From Planctomyces sp. SH-PL62 (GTDB lineage Bacteria > Planctomycetota > Planctomycetia > Isosphaerales > Isosphaeraceae), in contig NZ_CP011273.1 of NCBI RefSeq assembly GCF_001610895.1, forward strand, positions 1,674,001-1,738,000: a stretch of DNA of 64,000 bases. The letters are read 5' to 3'. Shown here piece after piece: positions 17,247-25,662 of the stretch. Positions within the stretch are counted from its first letter, which is position 1. Each line of letters starts with the position of its first letter. The translations under genes and the position numbers were made by a program. The notes beneath the pieces are model-generated. The model saw only the letters and a list, made by a program, of their open reading frames with translations, was not told the origin of the DNA and searched no databases.

Positions 17247-18128
17247 TCAGAGCCAGATCTTCATGCGGGACCGCAGCGAATCGGGGAGGCGGCGGTCGAC
17301 GATCCGCTGGATGTGGTCCGGGTGGAGCCGGGTGCTGAAGTGGGAGGCGATGATCACCTCGTTCTCGAACCGATCGGCGCGGGCGATCAGGTCGTCGAGG
17401 TGCGTGTGGCCGAACTTGTGGATGACGGCCGCCCGCTCGTTGGGGGCGACGAACGTCATCTCCAGGATCAGGATCTGCGCCCGGTAGACGTCGGGGAAGC
17501 CGTCGAGCCCGGCCGGCGCGGTGTCGCCCATGTAGGCGACCTTGGGGAGCCGGATCTCCGACGAGACCTCGATTCCCGAAAGCCTCAAATCGCGGATCTG
17601 CTCGCCCGTCAGGTCGTGGAATTCCGGCTTGAGCTTTTTCCGGCGTTCCCACACCAGGAAGCCGAGCGACGGGATCGTGTGCCGGGTCGGGAAGGCCTTC
17701 ACGACCAGCTCGCGCGAGAGTTCGATCTCGTCGCCGGGCGCGACCCCCACCAGCTCGCAGGGCATCCGGCCCCGGTCCAGCCGCTGGAAGGCGCGCAGGA
17801 GCTGGTTCACGCCGTCGACGGCGTCGGTCGGCAGGTAGATCGTCGGCGGCTCCATCTTCATCAACCGGCGGCGGGCGACGAGGACGGGCAGGGCGGCGAT
17901 ATGGTCCAGGTGGGCGTGCGAGACGAACCAGTTCGGCGTGGTCATGAACGACCACGGCTGGACCCCCAGGTCGAAGCCGATCTTCAGCTCCGGCACCCGC
18001 CAGTACGTCTGGACGGCGGCCCGCGAATAGCCCTCGACCGTCAGACCCTTGTGGGACATCGAGCGCACCGGCGCATTGTCCACGGGATGATCGAGCGACT
18101 CCACATCCGATTCGATATCGACCGACAC
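17247..18128 (-). CDS. MBL-fold hydrolase, ribonuclease Z-like
   Basis: 293 aa. RNase Z-type metallo-beta-lactamase; members remove tRNA 3' trailers or act on other phosphodiesters. The zinc motif is [13 protein letters not shown] (HxHxDH), with later metal ligands in [21 protein letters not shown] and IASHFS. The GTG start at 18128 is chosen because AAGGAG lies 6 bases upstream on the minus strand; the much longer in-frame extension is a GC-rich shadow of the divergent genes. Encoded tRNA-Ser lacks CCA, so trailer cleavage is needed in this organism, but that this gene does it is inference. Confidence 0.82.
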   Translation of the reverse strand: MSVDIESDVESLDHPVDNAPVRSMSHKGLTVEGYSRAAVQTYWRVPELKIGFDLGVQPWSFMTTPNWFVSHAHLDHIAALPVLVARRRLMKMEPPTIYLPTDAVDGVNQLLRAFQRLDRGRMPCELVGVAPGDEIELSRELVVKAFPTRHTIPSLGFLVWERRKKLKPEFHDLTGEQIRDLRLSGIEVSSEIRLPKVAYMGDTAPAGLDGFPDVYRAQILILEMTFVAPNERAAVIHKFGHTHLDDLIARADRFENEVIIASHFSTRLHPDHIQRIVDRRLPDSLRSRMKIWL

Positions 18129-18254
18129 CCTACTCTCCTTCGGCACGACGCGGGGGCAAGCAGACAGGCTTCTCCTGTAGTATAAGCAAACGAGGATCGG
18201 CCTGAACACGGCGGCTTGGGCCGTCGTCCCATCCACGAATCCGAGGTCCGCGTC

Positions 18255-19373
18255 ATGATCGGCCGCGTCCGCGTCTTCGGCCCCGCCTATCTCGACCGCG
18301 TCCTCCGCGCCGACGGCCGCCTGCTCGGCACGTCGTCCGGCCCCCCCCTGGATCAGAGCGTCGAGGGCCGCATCGGGTTCGGCGCGGACGGGGAGGGCGG
18401 GGATGGTTTGAGGCTCGTCGACCCGGTCGGCGCGACGATCACGATCGGCCTGCCCGACGAGTGGCCCGGCCCTCGGGGCGTCGTCGCGCTGGAAGGACCG
18501 ATCGGCGCCGAGCCCGGCTCCCGGTCGCACGTGCAGGCCAGAGACTGGAGCGACGACCTCGGGGGGATGGGCGCGGGGTTCGCCGCCGCCCTCGGTGGGG
18601 AGCTGGTCTCGGCGCTCGGGCCGGAGGACGACCCGAACAGCCGGGCCGTCGCCGGGCTGCTCGTCCGCGAAGGCGTCCAGGGCCGCCGCGTGCGGGTGGA
18701 CCGGCCGGCCGACTGGACCCTCCTGGTCTCCAGCGGCGAGCACGGGGACAAGCTCGCGGTCGGCTTCCGGGGCTGCCACGCGGCGCTGGAGATCTCGGCG
18801 CTGCGGCCGTTCCTCGGCGAAGCTTGCGGCGTGCTGGTCGCCGCCGGGCTGCCGAACCGGCTCTCGGCCGATATCCTCAAGGCGCCCGGCCCTTCGCTCC
18901 GGGTCTTCGCGCCGGCGATGCGGAACATGATCGACCGGGACTTCCCGCTGCGAGGGGCGATCGGCCCCGTCGACCTCCTCTGTTGCAACCGGGGCGAGTG
19001 GGAGGCGCTGGAGGACCGCGAGGAGGTCGCCGCGCGGCTCTCGATCCTGGTCGTGACCGACGGCGCGGCCGGGGCGAAGGCGCGATTCACCGACCCGTAT
19101 GGGGAGGCGCGCTCGGTCGCGATCCCGAGCTTTCCCAGGGCCCGGCCTCCCCGCGACACCAACCGGGCGGGGGAGGCGTTCGCCGCCTTCCTGATCGCCG
19201 CGCTGCTCGACCTGGGCTGGGACCCCGGCTCCTGCACGGCGGCCGTCGACCTGGTCCGCGCGGCGATGCTCCGGGCCTCGGCCGCGTCGGCCCTGGTGCT
19301 GGACCGGACCGCGTTCGGCTTCCCGACGGCGGCGGAGGTCGACGCCGCGATGGCGCGAGGCCTCGTCGACTGA
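18255..19373 (+). CDS. PfkB/ribokinase-family protein with a changed GAGD motif
   Basis: 372 aa with the ribokinase-like fold. The start [16 protein letters not shown] matches the first strand and gatekeeper Asp of the family. The C-terminal anion-hole motif, normally DTxGAGD, reads [18 protein letters not shown] at about residues 301-318: the GAG glycine is Arg and the catalytic Asp position is Glu (about residue 307). ATP-binding and substrate regions are otherwise weakly conserved. Either a divergent sugar/nucleoside kinase or a non-catalytic relative. ATG 18255 is preferred to upstream alternatives because it opens the first beta-strand directly. It is divergent from the RNase Z-like gene. 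Confidence 0.75.
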   Translation: MIGRVRVFGPAYLDRVLRADGRLLGTSSGPPLDQSVEGRIGFGADGEGGDGLRLVDPVGATITIGLPDEWPGPRGVVALEGPIGAEPGSRSHVQARDWSDDLGGMGAGFAAALGGELVSALGPEDDPNSRAVAGLLVREGVQGRRVRVDRPADWTLLVSSGEHGDKLAVGFRGCHAALEISALRPFLGEACGVLVAAGLPNRLSADILKAPGPSLRVFAPAMRNMIDRDFPLRGAIGPVDLLCCNRGEWEALEDREEVAARLSILVVTDGAAGAKARFTDPYGEARSVAIPSFPRARPPRDTNRAGEAFAAFLIAALLDLGWDPGSCTAAVDLVRAAMLRASAASALVLDRTAFGFPTAAEVDAAMARGLVD

Positions 19374-19454
19374 GATCGGCCCGGCGGGTACAATGCCAGG
19401 CCCCAGGCGCACCGGGCGCGGAGGGGTTCCCGGTTGGATGGAGAGGGTCGGTCG

Positions 19455-20150
19455 ATGTCGCGACGAAACCTGATGTTCGCCCTCGTGGGGCTCGTCGCCG
19501 GACTCCTCGCCGCGACGAGGGTCCCCCTGCACGCCCAGAAGCCCCCGCAAGATCCGACGGGCCAGCCGCTCCCGGCCCCGGTGGGCACCGCCGCGATCCC
19601 TCGGGCCGAGGGGAAGGTCTCGCTCCAGGACGCCCTCCTGCTCCCCTACACGTTCGACTTCGGCAAGCCGACGGCCCTCGACGCGTTCGCCAGGCGGCTT
19701 TCCGCCGATCTCGGCGGGGAAGTGGTGCTGGACATCGCCGCGCTCGATCGCCTGGAGCTCCGGAAGGAAGACACCGTCGAGCTGGAATTGAAGGGGAGCC
19801 GGCTCAAGACCGGGCTCAAGCTGGTGCTCGACCAGGTCGACCTGACCTACCGGATCATCCCGGAAGACAACCTCATGATCCTCACCGACGAGGAAGGGGC
19901 CGAGGACCCGCTGGACAAGATCTGGGCCGAGTTGGGCCACGTCCACCGCGAGGTCCACGACATCCTGGACGTCCTCGACGAGGTGCTCGCCCGCGTCGAG
20001 TCGCAGGACGACGGCCCCCAGTTGCGGCAGCCGACGATCATCGAGGAAATGCCCGGCGTCCCCGGCGCCGATCCGGCCGCGCCGGGCGTCGATCCCGTCC
20101 CGCCCGAGGAGGGTGCCGAACCGGCCCCGGTCAAGCGGCCCCGCACCTGA
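19455..20150 (+). CDS. Exported protein with STN/secretin-like domain
   Basis: 231 aa, not recognised to gene level. A signal peptide ([23 protein letters not shown]) is followed by a domain at about residues 60-150 with the pattern [23 protein letters not shown]...[25 protein letters not shown], which resembles the STN or secretin short N-terminal fold common in planctomycete exported proteins. A helical stretch ([18 protein letters not shown]) and a Pro/Ala/Glu-rich tail end it. ATG 19455 is preferred over TTG 19434. It is 81 bases downstream of the PfkB-like gene and convergent with pdxA. Confidence 0.7.
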   Translation: MSRRNLMFALVGLVAGLLAATRVPLHAQKPPQDPTGQPLPAPVGTAAIPRAEGKVSLQDALLLPYTFDFGKPTALDAFARRLSADLGGEVVLDIAALDRLELRKEDTVELELKGSRLKTGLKLVLDQVDLTYRIIPEDNLMILTDEEGAEDPLDKIWAELGHVHREVHDILDVLDEVLARVESQDDGPQLRQPTIIEEMPGVPGADPAAPGVDPVPPEEGAEPAPVKRPRT

Positions 20151-20193
20151 TTCGACCCGGCTCCGATCGACCCGCCCCCGCTCCCTCTCCGGA

Positions 20194-21246
20194 TCAGGCC
20201 GTCGCGTGCGCCCGGTTCCAGGCGGCCATCCGGGCCGCCACGCGCACGGCCGCGATCAGGCTCGACGAGTCGGCGAGCCCTCGCCAGGCGATATCGAACG
20301 CCGTCCCGTGTGCGACGCTCGTCCGGACGATCGGCAGGCCGAGCGTGACGTTCACCCCACGCCGGAATCCGACCGTCTTGAGGGCGATGTGCCCCTGATC
20401 GTGGTACATGGCCACGATCGCGTCGAAGGTGCCGGAAAGCGCCTCGTGAAAGAGGGTGTCGTTGGGGAAGGGGCCCGACACGTCGAACCCCTCGGCCTTC
20501 GTCAGCCCGACGGCCGGGCGGATAGTCCGGATCTCCTCGTCCCCGAACAGGCCGTTCTCGCCGGCGTGGGGGTTGAGCGAGGCGACGGCGATCCGGGGCC
20601 GTCGCCCGGCGGTCAGGGGCCGAAGCGCCCGGTCCGCAAGCCGGATCTTGGACGCGACCGAGTCGACCGTGATCGCATCGAAGACGTCGCGAAGCGCCAT
20701 GTGGAGCGTGACGTGGACGACTCCCAGGCCCCGGCCCTCGCTCGGGTCCCCGGCCGCCTCCTCGGAAGGCAGATACAGCATCATCGCGTGGTCGGGGGTC
20801 CCGCAGCGGTCGGCCAGGATCTCGGTATGTCCGGGATGGTGGACGCCCGCCAGACTCAGCGATTCCTTGTTCAGCGGCAAGGTCGCGATGGCGTCGATCC
20901 GCCCGGCGAGAGCGAGATCGATGGCATGGATCAGGTAGTCGTAGGCCGCCCGCCCGGCGCGGGCGTCGATCGCTCCCGGCTCCACACCGGAGACGTCCAC
21001 GGCCCCCGGCGGCTCCAGGCAGGGCATCAGGCCGGGCGACGGATCGGCCGCCTCCGGATCGTCGATTTCGCGGACCTGGACCGAACCGCCGACGAGTTCG
21101 ACTGCGCGACGCGCGACCGCCGGACTGCCGACGACGAAGGGCCGACAGAGGGCGTGCAACGCGGGATCGCTCCAGGCTCGGGCCGCGACTTCGGGGCCGA
21201 CGCCGGCGACGTCTCCCAGGGTCATTGCGATCTTCGGGCGGTCCAT
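20194..21246 (-). CDS. pdxA: 4-hydroxythreonine-4-phosphate dehydrogenase
   Basis: NAD-dependent enzyme of the DXP-dependent pyridoxal phosphate pathway, oxidising 4-phosphohydroxy-threonine. 350 aa, normal length. PdxA hallmarks: [13 protein letters not shown] at the start, [20 protein letters not shown], the metal-binding His of [30 protein letters not shown] and [13 protein letters not shown] with the catalytic/metal His, followed by [18 protein letters not shown]. The ATG at 21246 opens the first strand. It is divergent from the radical SAM gene across 417 non-coding bases. Confidence 0.96.
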   Translation of the reverse strand: MDRPKIAMTLGDVAGVGPEVAARAWSDPALHALCRPFVVGSPAVARRAVELVGGSVQVREIDDPEAADPSPGLMPCLEPPGAVDVSGVEPGAIDARAGRAAYDYLIHAIDLALAGRIDAIATLPLNKESLSLAGVHHPGHTEILADRCGTPDHAMMLYLPSEEAAGDPSEGRGLGVVHVTLHMALRDVFDAITVDSVASKIRLADRALRPLTAGRRPRIAVASLNPHAGENGLFGDEEIRTIRPAVGLTKAEGFDVSGPFPNDTLFHEALSGTFDAIVAMYHDQGHIALKTVGFRRGVNVTLGLPIVRTSVAHGTAFDIAWRGLADSSSLIAAVRVAARMAAWNRAHATA

Positions 21247-21663
21247 GACGGCGGCTCTCGGGCGTCGGGAAGGGCGGGTTCTTCGGATGGACCATTATAG
21301 ACGGTTATCGAGACGAGTCGCGAACCCTCCGACGCTTCATCCCGTCGGGGTGTCGCGCTGCAGCCTGGAGATCCTGACTTCCCAGGCTCGCGACGGCCGG
21401 GCGGGCCGCCCGGACCAGGAGGGAGAAAGGCGGGCGGCGCTGGAACTCCGCAATCGAGAGCCATATCCAACCCGCCGACCCGCCGCGTCGGCTGGTCAGC
21501 GGGCGGGGGATTGGGTTAAGATCCAGGGCTATGACCCGTCCCCGGCGAGAGCCTGGGGACGCCGGCCTACGACCTGGCTCGCGAACGATCCAATCTCCAC
21601 GCCCTTGTCGCGCGACCAACCGGTTCCGGCCATTCGACGAACACCTCGCGGGAGCCTGCGCCG
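21247..21663. other. Divergent intergenic region, no gene seen
   Basis: 417 bases between pdxA and the radical SAM gene. No frame with domain, codon bias or ribosome binding site was found, and no clear -35/-10 pair could be assigned. It probably carries promoters for both flanking genes. Confidence 0.5.
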
Positions 21664-23457
21664 ATGCTCAATCAGGAACTCAAGGATGCCGTCCTCTCCC
21701 GGATCATCCCCAAGGTTCGCACGCCCGGCCAGTACGTCGGCGGCGAGCTGAACAGCGTCGTCAAGGACCATCGCACGGTCGCCGGGACGCTCTGCATGGC
21801 GTTCCCGGACACGTATGCGCTGGGGATGAGCCACCACGGCATGCAGGTCTTCTACAGCCTGATGAACGGGCGGGGCTGGGCCTGCGAGCGGGCCTTCACT
21901 CCGTTGCCGGACTTCGAGGCCGCCCTGCGGGCCGAGGGTCTGCCGCTCTACGGCCTGGAGACCTTCACGCCGCTGAACCAGTTCGACGTGGTCGGCTTCT
22001 CGCTCCAGTACGAGATCTCGTACACGAACGTCCTGACGATGCTCGACCTGGGGGGCATCCCGCTCCACGCCGTCGACCGGACGGCCGACGACCCGCTGGT
22101 CATCGCGGGGGGGCCGGGCGGGCAGAACCCCGAGTTGCTCGCCCCCTACATCGACCTGTTCGTCATGGGCGACGGCGAGCCCAGCCTGCCGTACGTCTGC
22201 GACCAATGGCGGGAGATGAAGGATTCCGGGCTCACGCGCGAGGAGAAGCTGGCGCGGATCGTCGGCTCCGTGACCTGGGCCTACGCCCCGCGGTTCTATG
22301 AGCCGATCTACGCCGAGGACGGCACGATCGCCGAGATCCGCCGGCTCCGCGACGACGTCCCCGCCGGCATCCGCCCCTGCGTGATCCAGGACCTGGAAGG
22401 GTCGCCGCTGCCGACGAAGCCCGTCGTCCCGTTCGTCGAGACGGCCCACGACCGGATCGCCATCGAGATCATGCGCGGCTGCCCCTGGCAGTGCCGCTTC
22501 TGCCAGAGCACCGTCATCAAGCGCCCGTTGCGATACCGCACCGTCGAGACGATCGTCGCGTCGGCCCTGGAGTCGTACCGCAACACCGGCTACGACGAGA
22601 TCAGCCTGCTGTCGCTCTCCACGAGCGATTATCCCGACTTCGAGGAACTCGTCACCCGGATGAGCGAGGTCTTCACGCCCCTGGGGGTCAAGATCTCGCT
22701 CCCCAGCCTCCGGATCACCGAGACCCTCAAGAAGATCCCCGCATTGCTCCAGGAAGGACGCCGCAGCGGCCTGACCCTGGCGCCCGAGGTCGCCCGCGAC
22801 GACATGCGGACACAGATCCGCAAGCCGATCAACAACCAGGACCTCTACGACGGCTGCGCCGAGGCGTTCCGTCGGGGCTGGCGGAAGGTCAAGCTGTACT
22901 TCATGTGCGGCCTCCCCGGCGAACGCCCCGCCGACCTGGACGGGATCATCGACATGGCCGAGACCATCGCCCGGATCGGCAAGGACGTCACCGGCCGGTT
23001 CGCCGACGTCACCGCCAGCGTCTCGAACTTCGTCCCCAAGCCCCACACGCCCTATCAGTGGAACGGGATGAAGGACCGCGAATACTTCCACTGGGCCCAC
23101 AAGTACCTGCGGTCGCGGGTGCGGATGCGCTCGGTCACCGTCAAGTGCCACGACGTCGAGCGGAGCCTGCTCGAAGGCATCCTGACCCGCGGCGACCGCC
23201 GCGTCGCCGCCGCGATGGAAGAAGCCTGGCGTCGCGGGGCCCGGCTCGACGCCTGGACCGAGTACTTCAACTCCTCGCTCTGGTGGAAGACCTTCGAGGA
23301 CCTGGGGATCGACGTCCCCTCCTACAGCCAGCGCGAGCGGCCCGTCGAGGAAATCCTCCCCTGGGACCACATCCACATCAAGTACGGCCGCGACTACCTG
23401 GCGAAGGAGCAGAACCGCTCCGTCGTCCAGCTCGAAGCCATGGCCGGCGCCGTCTGA
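21664..23457 (+). CDS. B12-binding-domain radical SAM protein (TIGR03960-like)
   Basis: 597 aa. An N-terminal region resembling a degenerate cobalamin-binding fold (residues 30-230, with MAFPDTYALGMSHHGMQVFY and GGPGGQNPELLAPYIDLFVMGDGE) is followed by a radical SAM core. The Fe-S motif is EIMRGCPWQCRFCQS, matching CxxxCxxC. Later segments LSLSTSDYPDFEELV, SLPSLRITE and VKLYFMCGLPGE are typical of the uncharacterised TIGR03960 family. That family is normally followed by a TIGR03936 partner; here the next gene is a Uma2 nuclease instead. Substrate unknown. Confidence 0.88.
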   Translation: MLNQELKDAVLSRIIPKVRTPGQYVGGELNSVVKDHRTVAGTLCMAFPDTYALGMSHHGMQVFYSLMNGRGWACERAFTPLPDFEAALRAEGLPLYGLETFTPLNQFDVVGFSLQYEISYTNVLTMLDLGGIPLHAVDRTADDPLVIAGGPGGQNPELLAPYIDLFVMGDGEPSLPYVCDQWREMKDSGLTREEKLARIVGSVTWAYAPRFYEPIYAEDGTIAEIRRLRDDVPAGIRPCVIQDLEGSPLPTKPVVPFVETAHDRIAIEIMRGCPWQCRFCQSTVIKRPLRYRTVETIVASALESYRNTGYDEISLLSLSTSDYPDFEELVTRMSEVFTPLGVKISLPSLRITETLKKIPALLQEGRRSGLTLAPEVARDDMRTQIRKPINNQDLYDGCAEAFRRGWRKVKLYFMCGLPGERPADLDGIIDMAETIARIGKDVTGRFADVTASVSNFVPKPHTPYQWNGMKDREYFHWAHKYLRSRVRMRSVTVKCHDVERSLLEGILTRGDRRVAAAMEEAWRRGARLDAWTEYFNSSLWWKTFEDLGIDVPSYSQRERPVEEILPWDHIHIKYGRDYLAKEQNRSVVQLEAMAGAV

Positions 23458-23481
23458 CCGACCGGAGGAGGACGAATCGCG

Positions 23482-24042
23482 ATGGCGACCACCTCGACCC
23501 CCCGCCTGATGACCGCCGAGGAGTTCATGAAGGCCGAGCTCGGCGAGGGGCTTCATGAACTCGTCCGAGGGGAGGTCGTTCCCGTGACGCCGCCTGGTCC
23601 CGAGCATGGTTACCTCTGCTCCAATCTGGTCACCTTGCTCCATGTTTACGGGCGGCGCACGGGGCTCGGTTATTGCTTGTCGAACGACTCGGCCATCCAG
23701 ACGACACGTGGGCCCGACACGGTCCGGGGCGCCGACGTCTCCTTCTATACTGAGGCTCGCTGGCCCCGCTCCAGCCTCGGGCCGGGCTTGAGCCCGGTCC
23801 CCCCCGACCTCGTGATCGAGGTCGTCTCGCCCGGCAATCGGCGGGGCGAGTTGCTGGCGAAGGTCGCCGAGTATCTGGACGCCCGGACTCTCGTCGTCTG
23901 GCTCGTCTACCCGAAGACGCGGTCGGTCGCGATCTACCGCGACTCCGAATCGCCGCCTGTCGTCCTGGGGGCCGACGACGCGGTCGAAGGCTTGCCCGAG
24001 CTTCCCGGTTTCCGCTGCCTCGTCTCGGAAGTCTTCGCGTGA
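23482..24042 (+). CDS. Uma2 family endonuclease (DUF820)
   Basis: 186 aa. Uma2 proteins have a PD-(D/E)xK nuclease-like fold and occur in many copies in planctomycetes and cyanobacteria; their biological role is unclear. Family pattern visible: MTAEEFMK near the start, LVRGEVV, VRGADVSFYTE (Asp), PPDLVIEVVSPGNRRGELLAKVAEYLDA (Glu and Lys/Arg) and VWLVYPKTRSV. A GGAGGAGG motif lies upstream of ATG 23482. Its TGA overlaps the GTG of the next membrane gene by four bases, so the two are translated together. Confidence 0.92.
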   Translation: MATTSTPRLMTAEEFMKAELGEGLHELVRGEVVPVTPPGPEHGYLCSNLVTLLHVYGRRTGLGYCLSNDSAIQTTRGPDTVRGADVSFYTEARWPRSSLGPGLSPVPPDLVIEVVSPGNRRGELLAKVAEYLDARTLVVWLVYPKTRSVAIYRDSESPPVVLGADDAVEGLPELPGFRCLVSEVFA

Positions 24043-25646
24043 AACGACCCGCCGTCCTCCTCGTCCCGGCCCTCCTCGTCGCGATCGCCTGGAGCGTCGT
24101 CGTCCGGGTCCCGCTGATCGTGAACGCCCCCGCGCACCTGGACAGCGACCTGGCCGTCGACGGCCTGACGCTCCGCGAGGCGGTCGACGGTCACTGGCGA
24201 TGGCACTATCCCGGAACGCCCTACATGGGGACCGGGGCCGTCCTGCTGAGCTATCCGCCGGCGAAGCTTTGGGGGGCGTCGCCGGAGACGCTCGTCGTCG
24301 GCGGGACGGTCGCCTACGTCTTGCTGGTTGCAGGCGTCTTCGCGACGGCCTGGGCCGGGTTCGGTCCCCGGGTCGCGGGCTGGAGCCTCCTGCCGCTCGC
24401 CTTCGCGTCGACCGGGACGCTCTGGCTCACCGGGAGGATCACCGGCGGACACATGCTGGCCGCTTCCTGGAGCGCGGGGGCCTGGCTGATTCTGGCGTGG
24501 CTCATCCAGTGGGGAGGGCGGGGGAGGGCGCTCCTGCTGGGCCTCTGGTGCGGCCTGGGGATGTGGCACGACTCGATGTTCCTCATGACCCTGGTCGGGC
24601 TGATCCCCGCCGGACTGCTCGCCGCGTTCGTCGGGCGAGAGGGCCGGAGCGGTCGGACGACGGCCGTTTGCGGGCTCTTGCTCCTCGTCGGCTTCGCGAT
24701 CGGCGTCTCGCCCCGGCCCGTCGGGCGGGCGATCGAGCCGCACGACGCCTACAACGAGCAGTTCGCCTGGAGCCTCGATCCGGCCTTGCTCCGGGAACAC
24801 GCCCGAATCCTGTTCCTGGACTGCCTGCCGCGTCTGGTCGCCGGGCATCGCCTTCCGGGATTGGAAGCCGATCCCGACCCCGCCTTGCTGGGAGGGGGCG
24901 CGCCGGTGCAGCGGACGGGGGGACGGACCGCCGACTTCGGCTGGGTCGCGGTCGTCGCGACGGGCCTCTCCTCGGTCCTGTTCCTCGTCGCGATGGGGAT
25001 GGTCGCCGGGCGGATCGGCCTGGCCGGGACGGTCGCCGGGCGGGCGATCGCGCTGGGCCTGCTGGCCTCGTCGGCGGCGATCCTCGCGGCGTTCGTCGTG
25101 AATCGCAACATCTTCAACGCGGACAATTATCGCTATCTGGTCCTGCTCCTGATCCCCTGGACGCTGGGCCTCGGGCTGACTCTCGACGCGCTGGCGAGGC
25201 GATCGACGGGGGGGCTCGCGGCGGCCCTGGGGATCGCGTTCGCGTTCGGGCTCGCGTTCACCTGGGACGCCGCCGCGTGGTATCGTCGTCTGGGCTGGAT
25301 CGACGAGCGAGGAGCGGTCGTCCGCCGGGCGGTCGACGATCCCGCGCTCCGCTGGCTGGACGAGCATCCCGAGGTCGACGCCTTCGCGGCCGGCTACTGG
25401 GACGCGTATCGGCTGGCGTTCCTGAGCGGGCGTCCCTTGCGGGGCGTCCCCCATCCGATCTACCCGAACCGTTTCCCCGAGTGGACGTCGGCGGCGGCGG
25501 GGGGTCGGCCGACGATCCTGATCGCCCGGCCGACTCCCGAAGACCAGCGGTTCCTGCAACAGGCGCTCGGCGATGGCGGCCGGGTGCTCCACCGCGAGCG
25601 GGGGACGACGATCGCGTCCCGGCCGCACGCAGCCCAGGCCGATTGA
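24039..25646 (+). CDS. Polytopic membrane protein, possible GT-C glycosyltransferase
   Basis: 535 aa with about ten membrane segments; gene not recognised. The N-terminal part resembles GT-C enzymes: first helix VLLVPALLVAIAWSVVVRVPL, then an acidic periplasmic loop with AHLDSDLAVDGLTL. Later helices are Leu/Ala/Gly-rich. A C-terminal soluble part (from about residue 430) has the pattern ALRWLDEHPEVDAFAAGYWDAYRLAFLSG, like tails of planctomycete GT39-type proteins. The GTG start overlaps the Uma2 stop (GTGA). The 851-aa YfhO-like membrane gene follows 16 bases downstream. Likely a pair for surface glycan or lipid modification, by inference only. Confidence 0.75.
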   Translation: MKRPAVLLVPALLVAIAWSVVVRVPLIVNAPAHLDSDLAVDGLTLREAVDGHWRWHYPGTPYMGTGAVLLSYPPAKLWGASPETLVVGGTVAYVLLVAGVFATAWAGFGPRVAGWSLLPLAFASTGTLWLTGRITGGHMLAASWSAGAWLILAWLIQWGGRGRALLLGLWCGLGMWHDSMFLMTLVGLIPAGLLAAFVGREGRSGRTTAVCGLLLLVGFAIGVSPRPVGRAIEPHDAYNEQFAWSLDPALLREHARILFLDCLPRLVAGHRLPGLEADPDPALLGGGAPVQRTGGRTADFGWVAVVATGLSSVLFLVAMGMVAGRIGLAGTVAGRAIALGLLASSAAILAAFVVNRNIFNADNYRYLVLLLIPWTLGLGLTLDALARRSTGGLAAALGIAFAFGLAFTWDAAAWYRRLGWIDERGAVVRRAVDDPALRWLDEHPEVDAFAAGYWDAYRLAFLSGRPLRGVPHPIYPNRFPEWTSAAAGGRPTILIARPTPEDQRFLQQALGDGGRVLHRERGTTIASRPHAAQAD

Positions 25647-25662
25647 GCAGCGAGGACGTTTC

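Noticed and set aside
17247-19958. A 903-codon minus frame ending in the RNase Z-like gene
   Set aside because: The upstream part is Arg/Gly/Pro-rich shadow opposite the PfkB-like and STN-like genes; GTG 18128 has a good ribosome binding site.
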